Shown: in pieces, positions 7,722-20,840 of the stretch
Position numbering within the stretch: position 1 is the first letter of the stretch
Layout: each line of letters starts with the position of its first letter
Assembly (NCBI GenBank): GCA_963820965.1
Contig: CAWGCC010000064.1
Location: 62,001-126,000 of the forward strand
DNA: 64,000 nt
Source: DATEDA01 sp963820965
GTDB lineage: Bacteria > Pseudomonadota > Gammaproteobacteria > Burkholderiales > SG8-39
Reading direction: 5' to 3'
Made by a program: the position numbers and the translations under genes
Notes under the pieces: generated by a model
The model's database searches: none
Seen by the model: the letters and a program-made list of their open reading frames with translations, nothing else
What the model was told of the DNA's origin: nothing

Positions 7722-10700
7722 CCCCAGCGTCGCCCGCACGCGGGCGAGCTCCCGCCGCGTTTCCAGCTCCTCGGCTTCGGCTCTCACGCGCGCCGCATCG
7801 GCGGCGAGCTGCTCGGCTCGCGCCCGAATCTCGGCTGCCTTCTGCACCCGCGCCTCGAACTCGGCGCGCTCGCGCCGCAGCTGCACGGCCCGCTTCACGA
7901 TCTCGAGCTTGGACTGCGCCGCGGCGGCGGCTTGCGCTTCGGCGCGGATCACGTTATCCAGCTCCGCCCGCAGCGTCTGTTCGAGCCGGGCGGTCACTTC
8001 GGCCGCGCGCCGGGCGCGGACATCGACCTCCGTTCGGGCACGCCGCGCCGCGGCGAGCTGCGCGAGCACGTTCGCCTTCGCGTCCGCCTCGGCGGTCGCG
8101 CGGCGCTCCGCGTCGATGCTCTCCTCCGTCGCCTGCCGCACCGCCGCCTCCGCACGCGAGCGCGCTTCGGCAGCAGCGCGCCCCTGCGCCTCGACCGCGG
8201 CACGCTCTTGAGCCGCGGATTCCGCGTGCCGCACCGCCAGCACGTGCGCGGCTGCCTCCTCGCCCGCGCGCCGGTGGGCTTCGCCCCTGGCGATTGCAGC
8301 ATCCTTCAGTGCCGCTTCGGCGCGCCGGCGCGCTTCGGCCGCGTGGGCCGCAGCGACCTCCGCTGCCGCGCGCTGCTCGGTTTCGAACGCGGCGCGGCGG
8401 GCGGCCGCCGCCTGCGCGGCGGCCTCTTCGGCGGCGCGCCGTTCCGCTTCCTCCCTGGCGACCGCGGCGCTCCTCAGCTCCGCTTCGGCGCCCGCGCGCG
8501 CCTCGGCCGCCCGGGCCAACGCGCCTTCGGCCTCGGCTCGCGAGGTCTGGTCGGCTGCCGCCTGCGCCTCCGCCGCTGCGCGCGCCTTTGCCTGGGTTGC
8601 CGCGTCCGCCTCCGCACGCGCCCGCGACTCCGCCGCCTGCGCTGCCGCGGCATCCGCCTCGGCTCGCAACGCCTGCTCGGCCGCGGCTCGCGCCTCGGCG
8701 GCCGCGCGCGCCTTCGCCTGGGTCGCCGCGTCCGCCTCCGCACGCGCCCGCGACTCCGCCGCCTGTGCCAGCGCGCCTTCGGCCTCGGCTCGCGACGCCT
8801 GCTCGGCCGCCACCCGCGCTTCGGCCGCCGCGCGCGCCTTCGCCTGGGCCGCCGCGTCCGCCTCCGCACGCGCCCGCGACTCGGCCGCCTGCTGCGCCGC
8901 GGCATCCGCGTCGGCGCGCGACGCCTGCTCGGCCGCCGCTCGCGCGTCGGCTGCCGCGCGCGCCTTTGCCTGGGCTGCCGCATCCCCCTCCGCACGCGCC
9001 CGGGTCTCGGCCGCCTGCGCCGCCGCGGCATCAGCCTCGGCGCGCGAAGCCTGCTCGGCTGCCGCCTGCGCCTCCGCCGCTGCGCGCGCCTTTGCCTGGG
9101 CCGCCGCGTCCGTCTCCGCACGGGCACGCGCCTCGGCCGCGCGGGCCAACGCGCCTTCGGCCTCGGCTCGCGACGCCTGCTCGGCCGCCGCTTGCGCGTC
9201 GGCTGCCGCGCGTGCCTTCGCCTGGGTTACCGCGTCCGTCTCGGCGCGCGCGCGCGCCTCGGCCGTCCGCGCCGCCGCGGCATTGGCCTCGGCTCGCAAC
9301 GCCTGCTTGGCCGCGAGCTGCGCTTCGGCGGCCGCGCGCGCCTTTGCCTGGGCTGCCGCGTCCGCCTCCGCACGTGCCCGCGCTTCGGCGGCGCGGGCCA
9401 AGACGGCATCGGCCTCGGCTCGCAACGCTTGCTCGGTCGCCGCCTGCGCTTCGGCTGCTGCGCGTGCCTTTGCCTGGGCTGCCGCCTCCGCCTCCGCACG
9501 CGCCCGCGCCTCGGCCGCGCGGGCCAACGCGCCTTCGGCCTCGGCTCGCGACGCCTGCTCGGCCGCCGCTTGCGCGTCGGCGGCCGCGCGCGCCTTTGCC
9601 TGGACCGCGGCATCCGCCTCCGCACGCGCCCGCGCCTCGGCCATCTGCGTCGCGGCGGCATCAGCCTCGGCTCGCAATGCCTGTTCGGCCGCCGCCTGCG
9701 CGTCCGCCGCTGCGCGCGCCTTTGCCTGGGCCGCCGCGTCCGCCTCCGCACGCGCCCGCGCCTCGGCCGCCCGGGCCGCGGCGGCTTCAGCCTCCGCCCG
9801 CCCGGCCGCCTCGACCGCCTCTCGCGCGTCGGCTTCCGCGCGCTCATGCGCTTGAGCCGCCGCGTCCGCCTCCGCGCGTGCGCGCGCTTCGGCAGCTGCG
9901 AAAGCTTCCGCTTCGGCGGTGGTGCGAATGCGCGCTGCCTGCAGCGCTTTCGCCTCGGCTTCGGCGCGTGCGCTCACCTCGATGAGCGCCAAGGCGTCCT
10001 GCGTCTGGCGCGCTACGGCCAGCGCTGTCGCGTCCTCTTCGGCGCGCACGCGCAAGGTCGCCGCGATTGCGGCTTGCTCTTCCGCTTCGGCTCTGGCCCG
10101 CGCCCGGTCCCGCGCTGCTTCCTCGCCGCGCGCAATGGCTCGCGCCGCCTCGGCCGCGCGCGCCTCGAGCGCTTCGCGCGCCCGCGCGGCCGCGGCTTCC
10201 TCCTCTTCGGCGCGCGCGCGCGCCTCGGCGGCCTGTCGCGCCTTCAGCTCCGTCTGGAGCCGGGCTTCCGCCTCACGGGTGGCGGCAGCTTCCGCCTCGA
10301 GCCGGACCTGCACCTCACGGACGGCAGCAGCTTCCGCCTCGAGCCGGACCTGCACCTCGTGCGCGGCGCGCTGCTCAAGCTCGGCGCGGCTCTGCTGGAT
10401 GCGGCCCAGCTCGCTCTCGAGCTTCGCTCTTTCCTCTCGCGCGGCGCGGCTCGCCGCGTCGAGTGCCTGACGGAGGCGCAAGGCCTCGAGCGCTCGAGCC
10501 TGCGCGTTCGCGCGTTGCTCCGCTTCGCGGATCGCCGCCTGCTCGGCCTGTACGAGCGATTCGTTGAGCGCCTGCACCTGGGCATCGGCGCTCGCTCGCG
10601 CATCCAGCGCTGCGCGGGCTCTCGCTTCCGCGGCGGCGCGCTCCAGCACGGCTTGAGCCGCTCGAGCTTCCGCCCGGACGCGGGCTTCCGTTTCGTCCAG

Positions 10701-10829
10701 CAGCCGGGCCTCGGCTTCCTCGAGGGTCGGCTGGCCGTCGGCGGTGCCGCTGGCATGCTCGGCGGCCGGTTCCTGCTCCGCACCGGCGTCGAAGGCGAGC
10801 CAGAGATTCGAGGGTTCCTGGATGGCCAT
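7704..10829 (-). CDS. Giant alanine-rich coiled-coil protein with eleven 42-residue repeats
   Basis: The 1041-residue product is almost entirely Ala, Glu, Arg, Gln and Asp and should be one long alpha-helical coiled coil, resembling TolA domain II or IncA/apolipoprotein-like rods. Residues 1-50 are non-repetitive (MAIQEPSNLWLAFDAG). Residues ~50-313 are irregular A/E/R helix. Residues 314-775 are eleven tandem 42-residue units (six heptads each) of the type EARARAEADAAAQAKARAAA..., and the rest is irregular helix ending in GSGGGR. There is no signal peptide, membrane segment or cysteine, so it is probably cytoplasmic and may be a structural or scaffold protein. The ATG at 10829 follows a strong AAGGAGG site. 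Long open frames on the opposite strand are composition artefacts. The function is not recognised. Confidence 0.85.
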   Translation of the reverse strand: MAIQEPSNLWLAFDAGAEQEPAAEHASGTADGQPTLEEAEARLLDETEARVRAEARAAQAVLERAAAEARARAALDARASADAQVQALNESLVQAEQAAIREAEQRANAQARALEALRLRQALDAASRAAREERAKLESELGRIQQSRAELEQRAAHEVQVRLEAEAAAVREVQVRLEAEAAATREAEARLQTELKARQAAEARARAEEEEAAAARAREALEARAAEAARAIARGEEAARDRARARAEAEEQAAIAATLRVRAEEDATALAVARQTQDALALIEVSARAEAEAKALQAARIRTTAEAEAFAAAEARARAEADAAAQAHERAEADAREAVEAAGRAEAEAAAARAAEARARAEADAAAQAKARAAADAQAAAEQALRAEADAAATQMAEARARAEADAAVQAKARAAADAQAAAEQASRAEAEGALARAAEARARAEAEAAAQAKARAAAEAQAATEQALRAEADAVLARAAEARARAEADAAAQAKARAAAEAQLAAKQALRAEANAAAARTAEARARAETDAVTQAKARAAADAQAAAEQASRAEAEGALARAAEARARAETDAAAQAKARAAAEAQAAAEQASRAEADAAAAQAAETRARAEGDAAAQAKARAAADARAAAEQASRADADAAAQQAAESRARAEADAAAQAKARAAAEARVAAEQASRAEAEGALAQAAESRARAEADAATQAKARAAAEARAAAEQALRAEADAAAAQAAESRARAEADAATQAKARAAAEAQAAADQTSRAEAEGALARAAEARAGAEAELRSAAVAREEAERRAAEEAAAQAAAARRAAFETEQRAAAEVAAAHAAEARRRAEAALKDAAIARGEAHRRAGEEAAAHVLAVRHAESAAQERAAVEAQGRAAAEARSRAEAAVRQATEESIDAERRATAEADAKANVLAQLAAARRARTEVDVRARRAAEVTARLEQTLRAELDNVIRAEAQAAAAAQSKLEIVKRAVQLRRERAEFEARVQKAAEIRARAEQLAADAARVRAEAEELETRRELARVRATLGSGGGR
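8505..9890 (-). repeat. Eleven tandem 126-bp units inside the coiled-coil gene
   Basis: The Gln-Ala-Lys codons of each unit recur at exactly 126-bp spacing (plus-strand positions near 8581, 8707, 8833, 8959, 9085, 9211, 9337, 9463, 9589 and 9715), giving ten close copies. One more degenerate unit precedes them on the coding strand (9765-9890). The unit is 42 codons, or six heptads, so copy-number change by recombination would keep both the reading frame and the coiled-coil register. Two sub-types alternate at the unit ends (EADAAAAQAA and EAEGALARAA). Confidence 0.95.
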
Positions 10830-10974
10830 GGCAGCCTCCTTGTTTATCCGTCCTGGGAGGGGCGCGTCACGCGCCTATGACGGTGTTACAACAAATAGTA
10901 CCGCGTGCCGGGCTGCGCGGGAGGTCTGGAATGACGGAAACGGCCGATCTGCGCCCGCGGCATCCCTCGAGCCC

Positions 10975-12288
10975 CTACCGCATGGCAAGCGACACGGCAT
11001 GGATGGCGAGACCGACGAGGCCGCCGATGAGGGTGCCGTTGATCCGGATGTACTGGAGGTCGTCGCCGACGTAGGACTCGATCCGCTCGGTGAATGTGAC
11101 CGGGTCCCAGCGGCGGATCGTGTCGGCGATCAGCTGGCCGATCTGATCGCGCTGCGCCTCGGTGACTTTAACGATGGCGCCGCGAAGCCAGCGGTTCAAA
11201 CGCTCGCGGGCGGTCTCGTCCGCGACCAGCGCCGCGGCGAACGCCTTGATGCCCTGCTCGACAGCCTGAGCGATCACCGAGCCTTCGCGACCAACGTCGG
11301 CCGCGATCGCCTTCTGCACGTCGTCCCACACGCCCGCCACGTACTGCTGCAGGACCGGATGGTCGAGCAGCTCGCCCTTCAGCGCCGCCAGCTTCCGCCC
11401 GTAGTCGGGCGAGGTCTTCAGGTCGTCGCCCAGCGCGGTCAGGACTTCGTCGAGCTTCCGCCGCCACGGGTGCTGCGGATCGTGGCCGAGCTCGGCGAGC
11501 ACCTCCTCGGCGGCCCGGATGATCTTGTCCGACACCGCGACGTCGATCCCGACGCTGCGCCAGAGCCAGGCCGTCTTCTCGCGGACCCGGCCGCGGATGG
11601 CCGGCTCGTATTCCGCGAGCAGGCGCGCGAACTCGTCGATCAGCTGGTCGACCAGTCGATGGTGCCGGCCCGCCGCCGTGAGGACGATCAGGACCTCGCC
11701 GACGATCGGTGCGAGCTGGATCTCGCGCAGCCGGCGGTCGACGCTGTCGCGGAGAAACTCGCGGAGCTGCCGCGCATCGAGCTCGCGGAGCAGCGCCGGG
11801 ATCCGGTCGGCGATGCGCTCGGCGAGCTTCCGCGGGCGGTCCGGCTCGAGCAGCCACTCGGCGAACGACGCGACGAAGTCGACGCCGGCAATCTGCTCGC
11901 GCACTGCCGACGGCGCGAGAAAGTTCGTCGCGACGAAATCGGCGAGGTTCCGGCCGATCCGGTCCTTGTTGCGCGGGACGATCGCCGTGTGCGGAATCGG
12001 CACGCCCATCGGGTGCCGGAAGAGGGCGGTCACGGCGAACCAGTCGGCCAGTGCCCCGACCATCGCTGCCTCCGCGAATGCCCGCACCCACCCGAGCGCC
12101 GGATGGACGGGCTCGAAGTATCGGGCGGCAAGGAACACCACGGCCATCAGCGCGAGCAGCCCGGTCGCGAGGTGGCGCATCCGGACCGGATGCCGGCGTC
12201 GCGGCGGCGCCACGGTCGGTCCGGGGCGGGACGCCGCGACGGACTCGCGCGTGTCCGATCGATCCGCCGTGTCCCGGCCCGTTTCCAC
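10975..12288 (-). CDS. DUF445 family membrane protein (YjiN-like)
   Basis: Inner-membrane protein of the DUF445/YjiN family, whose biochemical role is not established. The 437-residue product has a basic N-terminal tail, a membrane segment (LATGLLALMAVVFLAARYF, about residues 40-58), and the family core AAMVGALADWFAVTALFRHPMGVPIPHTAIVP. A long amphipathic helical region follows, then a C-terminal second membrane helix (INGTLIGGLVGLAIHAVSL). The GTG at 12288 is used as start because a GGGAG site lies upstream; an internal ATG at 12180 is an alternative without such a site. It is preceded by a 160-bp gap and the phospholipase D gene, all on the same strand, and may be co-transcribed with it. 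Length is typical for the family. Confidence 0.85.
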   Translation of the reverse strand: METGRDTADRSDTRESVAASRPGPTVAPPRRRHPVRMRHLATGLLALMAVVFLAARYFEPVHPALGWVRAFAEAAMVGALADWFAVTALFRHPMGVPIPHTAIVPRNKDRIGRNLADFVATNFLAPSAVREQIAGVDFVASFAEWLLEPDRPRKLAERIADRIPALLRELDARQLREFLRDSVDRRLREIQLAPIVGEVLIVLTAAGRHHRLVDQLIDEFARLLAEYEPAIRGRVREKTAWLWRSVGIDVAVSDKIIRAAEEVLAELGHDPQHPWRRKLDEVLTALGDDLKTSPDYGRKLAALKGELLDHPVLQQYVAGVWDDVQKAIAADVGREGSVIAQAVEQGIKAFAAALVADETARERLNRWLRGAIVKVTEAQRDQIGQLIADTIRRWDPVTFTERIESYVGDDLQYIRINGTLIGGLVGLAIHAVSLAMR

Positions 12289-12449
12289 CCGCCCACTCCC
12301 GGTTGTCGGAACCGGATTCTGCCGGGGTTTGGCCGCGGCGAACGCGGAGCGCGCGCTCCGCCTCGGCGCCGCGCCGGGAGAGTGGGGCGCGGCTTAGTGC
12401 CGCCTTGCGACCTCGGTTGCGGCGAGCAGTCCGGCGTTGCCTTTCCCCG

Positions 12450-14609
12450 TCACGGTGCGGTCGTCGTGGCGGGCTGGTGTTCGCGCGCAGCGGCGCGACC
12501 GGTTCGGCTGGTGCTCTCCATCCTCACGAACCACCTTCGCACGAGGAACGTGGCGACGGCGAGCAGGGCGACCACGCCGCCGACGAGCCAGTAGTTGATC
12601 TGCGACGGATCGTGGAGCGCGGCCTCGAGCTGGTCGCCGAACACGGTCGCGGTAAGCACCCCGGGAAGCATCCCCAGGAACGTTCCGACCACCAGGTGCC
12701 GAACCCTGATCCGGATGGCGCCGGCGACGATGCTCTCGACCACGAACGGCGCGAGCGGCACCAGCCGAACGGCAGTGATGGCGAGCAGCCCGCGCTCCCG
12801 GAGCGCGCGCGTCAGCCGGTTGAGCTTCCTGCCGGCGATGCGCCGGACCGTGTCCCGATCGAAGAGCTGCCCGGCGTAGTAGCCCGCGAGCGCGGCGAGG
12901 AGGATCCCGCCCATCGCGTAGGCAAACCCGAGCCATGGTCCGAACGCGACCACGGCAGCGAGGGTGATGAGCGGCCGCGGAAACATGATCACCGAGGCGG
13001 GGGTGTAGGCAGCGAGGATGAGGAGGGGCGCCCACCACTTGCCGGCGAACGCCTGCGTCCACTCGATCACCGCGTCCGGGGTGACGAGCTCCGACAGCGG
13101 GGTGTACCGCCACGCGAGCGTGAGCGCTACCAGAACCGCGGCGAGGGCGAGGATCGACTTCCAGAACGGCACCGTTCGCCGCACCTCGGTGCCGGGAGCG
13201 AATTGATCGACCAGCGTGTCGAGCGCCACCGGTCGCTCGGGATCGGCGAGAGCCGCCGCGCTCATCACGGTGTCCGACCACTCCGGCAGCTCTTCGAGCG
13301 GCTTCAGCGTCCGGGCCCCGGAAGCGAGCGCCGCGATCGCGCCGGTCATGGAACCCGCGCGTTCGACCTCGCGCGCGACCGTCTCGGCCGGGACGCCGAG
13401 ATGCTCGGCGAGCAGCCGGTCACGGAACCCGCGGATCGCCTGCCGGACGGCCGGTTTGCCGGCCGCCTCGACGACGACGTCGCACTCGGTGTCGAGGCCC
13501 ATCGACCGGTTGCTCAGGTTGGCGGAGCCGATGCGGAGCCATTCGTCGTCCACCGCCATCATCTTGGAGTGGACGTCGATGCACGTCCCCTCGGCCAGGC
13601 CGTCGACGTGCGCGTAGTACACGTGAAACCGCCCGCCGTGATCCGCCGCGCGCAGCTCCTTGATCAGCCTGGTCCGCAGCACGTGCATCGTCATCTCCTC
13701 CAGCCAGCCGTGGCTGAGGAGGCGGGTCACGAGGACGATCTCCGGACCTTGCGGCTCGGCCAGCCGGGCGGCGAGCGCCCGTCCCACCGTCTGCGATGTG
13801 AAGTACTGGTTCTCGAGATAGATGTACCGCTCCGCCCGACGGATCATGTCGACATAGAGCTGCTCCACGGTTCGCACGCCGTTGCCGCCGTTTCCTGCCG
13901 GCGCCGTGCAGGCGATGCCGACGTCGACGTCGGTGATATCGGGCTCGAGAGACGGGGGCCACGGGTCGCCGGCCGTCCTGACCGCGGGAAGCTTCTCCCC
14001 GGTCGCCGCGCGCCAGCGCTGGCGCGCGATTTCGGCGAGCGCACGGGCTGCATCACCGTCAACCGCGATCATCAGGTCGTGGAATGGCGGATACGGTTTG
14101 CCCGCGGCCACGCGCCGCGGATCGTCGGGCCGGTGGTCGGGCGAATCCCAGCGTCGGGAGGTGAGGTCCAGCCCGCCGACGAATGCGACCTTGTCGTCGA
14201 TCACGACGATCTTCTGATGGTGCGAGCCGGCGAGCGGGTGGGTGTCGTCGAAGCGGAAGTGCACGCGCCGGTGCCGCTTCCAGCTCAAGCCGTAGAGCGG
14301 GGCGAACTCGCGCTCGGTGCCGAAGATCATCGGGTAGTCCCAGTCGAGCACGTAAATCCGCAACCGCCGCCGCCGTCGGGCGAGGTCGTTCAGGAAGTCG
14401 CCGAGGCTCGTGCGCGGCGCGTTGTCCTCGCCGAAGGCGATCCCGGTGCGGCTGTCGAAGTCCCAGGCGAGAATCACGATCGAGCGCTCGGCGCGCTCGG
14501 CGGCGCGCATGAACGCGTCGAAATAGGCCGCCGCGTCGACCACCGGCGCGACCCGATCGGCGTGCGCGACGGTGCAGCAATTCTGGCCCGGACGGAAAAG
14601 GTCGGACAT
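12450..14609 (-). CDS. Phospholipase D-family protein fused to a C-terminal VTT/DedA domain
   Basis: Probable membrane-bound phosphatidyltransferase or phospholipase. The 719-residue product has two HKD motifs in its first ~430 residues: HHQKIVVIDD with FVGG after it, and HSKMMAVDDE followed by GSANLSNRS, as in cardiolipin-synthase-like PLD enzymes. After a linker with one membrane segment (ILALAAVLVALTLAW) comes a VTT (SNARE-associated/DedA) domain. It contains the typical FPRPLITLAAVVAFGPWLGFAYAM stretch, spanning several helices, and a last helix near the C-terminus. The PLD-VTT combination is known in proteobacteria and suggests catalysis on lipids delivered at the membrane. An AGAGG site precedes the ATG at 14609. 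It is the second PLD gene of the window (see 32343). Confidence 0.9.
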   Translation of the reverse strand: MSDLFRPGQNCCTVAHADRVAPVVDAAAYFDAFMRAAERAERSIVILAWDFDSRTGIAFGEDNAPRTSLGDFLNDLARRRRRLRIYVLDWDYPMIFGTEREFAPLYGLSWKRHRRVHFRFDDTHPLAGSHHQKIVVIDDKVAFVGGLDLTSRRWDSPDHRPDDPRRVAAGKPYPPFHDLMIAVDGDAARALAEIARQRWRAATGEKLPAVRTAGDPWPPSLEPDITDVDVGIACTAPAGNGGNGVRTVEQLYVDMIRRAERYIYLENQYFTSQTVGRALAARLAEPQGPEIVLVTRLLSHGWLEEMTMHVLRTRLIKELRAADHGGRFHVYYAHVDGLAEGTCIDVHSKMMAVDDEWLRIGSANLSNRSMGLDTECDVVVEAAGKPAVRQAIRGFRDRLLAEHLGVPAETVAREVERAGSMTGAIAALASGARTLKPLEELPEWSDTVMSAAALADPERPVALDTLVDQFAPGTEVRRTVPFWKSILALAAVLVALTLAWRYTPLSELVTPDAVIEWTQAFAGKWWAPLLILAAYTPASVIMFPRPLITLAAVVAFGPWLGFAYAMGGILLAALAGYYAGQLFDRDTVRRIAGRKLNRLTRALRERGLLAITAVRLVPLAPFVVESIVAGAIRIRVRHLVVGTFLGMLPGVLTATVFGDQLEAALHDPSQINYWLVGGVVALLAVATFLVRRWFVRMESTSRTGRAAAREHQPATTTAP

Positions 14610-14716
14610 GAGGCCTCTGGCGAAAAGACCGGATCGGGAATGAAAGCTGCTCGCTCATCCGGCCGGGGGCGAACGGCGCCCGCCTTGCCCTTGCAATCTC
14701 GGTGCCAGGAGGACTC

Positions 14717-15058
14717 ATGAAACGAAAGACGCTCCGGCTCGCCAAGGGCTTTCGCGTCGCATTCCGCAACGCCCGCGCGCAGGCGGCCGAGATGGTCATC
14801 GCCCCGGGCGACTCCGAAGGCGGCGCCGACAACCGGCATCGGGGCGCCGACCAATGGCTGTATGTCGTTGCCGGCCGCGGTGCCGCCGTAATAAAGGGCC
14901 GGTCGCATGCGCTGGGCCCCGGAACGCTCCTGCTCGTCGAGCGAGGCGAGCGGCACGAGATCCGGAACACCGGGCGCGCGCTGCTCCGCACGCTGAACGT
15001 CTACGTCCCGCCTGCCTACACGAAGCGCGGCGATCCGTTGCCGCGCGGCCGCAAGTAG
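14717..15058 (+). CDS. Small cupin-domain protein
   Basis: A single-domain cupin of 113 residues forming a small beta-barrel that usually binds a metal. Cupin motif 1 is seen as NRHRGADQWLYVVAGRG, where the usual G(X)5HXH(X)3-4E pattern is reduced to H-x-x-x-D-Q. Motif 2 is GERHEIRNTG, giving G-x-x-H-x-x-x-N. The ATG at 14717 has an AGGAGG site five bases away, so it is preferred to a GTG at 14702. The substrate cannot be predicted. The gene is transcribed divergently from the PLD-VTT gene across ~107 bp and ends just before the remnant junction at 15.18 kb. Confidence 0.8.
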   Translation: MKRKTLRLAKGFRVAFRNARAQAAEMVIAPGDSEGGADNRHRGADQWLYVVAGRGAAVIKGRSHALGPGTLLLVERGERHEIRNTGRALLRTLNVYVPPAYTKRGDPLPRGRK

Positions 15059-15064
15059 GCCGTT

Positions 15065-15183
15065 TTACGCGGGGTGATCGACCGCGCCTGCGACGCCCTG
15101 CAGGCGGGCGCAATGGGCGCAGCAGAAATACCTGCCGTCCGATTCGATGCCATGGCCGACCACCTTGCAGCCGCAGTGCTCAG
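15065..15183 (-). pseudogene. 5'-truncated small metallothionein-like protein
   Basis: On the minus strand a cysteine-rich segment reads EHCGCKVVGHGIESDGRYF, then CCAHCARLQGV and a few residues to a TAA at 15065-15067. The C-x-C and C-C-x-x-C spacing with interspersed His is that of small bacterial metal-binding (metallothionein-like) proteins. No ATG, GTG or TTG exists in frame between this segment and the upstream in-frame TGA; the codons before EHCGC look random. The start codon and promoter have therefore been lost at about 15181-15183, exactly where the truncated sodC begins on the other strand. Family assignment rests on the cysteine pattern only. Confidence 0.55.
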
Positions 15184-15375
15184 AAGGACGGGACGCTGCG
15201 TGCCCATGTCCTGAGCACGCTGGTCACGCTCGAACCGGGGGAGGCCACGCTCTTCGACAACGACGGCGCCGCGCTCGTCCTCCATGCGAAGCCGGATGAC
15301 TACCGGAGCCAGCCGGCGGGCGAGGCCGGCGACCGCATCGCCTGCGCGGTGGTCGAGCGCTCAGGGAAGGGTTGA
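15181..15375 (+). pseudogene. sodC: C-terminal remnant of Cu/Zn superoxide dismutase
   Basis: Cu/Zn SOD dismutates superoxide in the periplasm. Only the last ~64 codons remain. They read KDGTLRAHVLSTLVTLEPG, then TLFDNDGAALVLHAKPDDYR, QPAGEAGDRIACAVVE and a TGA at 15373-15375. This matches the conserved end of bacterial SodC: the active-site loop, the HAGPDDY-type motif and the G-x-R-I-A-C-x-V ending with its disulfide cysteine. The signal peptide and the copper-ligand half (H-x-H) are gone, and the preceding sequence belongs to the metallothionein remnant on the other strand. There is no start codon that could yield an enzyme, so this is a pseudogene fragment. Confidence 0.85.
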
Positions 15376-15441
15376 TAGGTACGCAACTTGCAGTGGCCCC
15401 AAATCACGTCGCCAGCGGGGGTTGGCGCGCGGCCAGACGCT

Positions 15442-15472
15442 GTAAGAATTACAACCGCGCGGTAAGTATTTC
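15442..15472 (+). promoter_or_regulatory. Tandem GTAAGNNTTRC element, copy 1 (upstream of HAMP-array kinase)
   Basis: GTAAGAATTAC at 15442-15452 is a near-palindrome. It is followed 20 bp downstream (start to start) by GTAAGTATTTC at 15462-15472, in an AT-rich pocket of a 292-bp gene-free stretch. The first 11-mer and its flank (TGTAAGAATTACAAC) are identical to the element at 53702. It lies 196 bp before the ATG of the hybrid kinase at 15668. It is a candidate operator; the binding protein is unknown. Confidence 0.55.
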
Positions 15473-15667
15473 CCGTTCGAGCGGGCGACGCCAAGGAGGG
15501 ATGGCGTGGTGCCTGTCTTGCCGTTCATTGAATGCGCCCCCCGCGGGCGGCCCGGCAGCCGGTTGCGGTTGGTTGTCCCGGGTCACCCCCGTTCTTAGCG
15601 CTCGCGCTCCGACTCACCCGATCCCGTTTCTCCATCCGCGGACACTCGACAGGGGAGCCATACCGCC

Positions 15668-20833
<5,166 letters not shown>

Positions 20834-20840
20834 GCGGGCC

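Noticed and set aside
8505..9890. 126-bp tandem repeats considered as CRISPR or a minisatellite
   Set aside because: Units are contiguous, coding and in frame (42 codons), with no unique spacers.
6608..9985. Very long plus-strand open frame (~1125 codons) antisense to the coiled-coil gene
   Set aside because: Arg/Pro/Ala-only composition, no start site or homology; it is a by-product of the 126-bp G/C-rich repeats coded on the other strand.
7932..10880. Second long plus-strand frame (~980 codons) of Arg/Leu/Gly repeats over the same region
   Set aside because: Same repeat shadow; lacks a ribosome-binding site, while the minus strand has AAGGAGG and a proper start.
15016..15285. 89-codon minus-strand frame across the metallothionein/sodC junction
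   Set aside because: It is one base out of phase with the cysteine-rich segment and has no family features.
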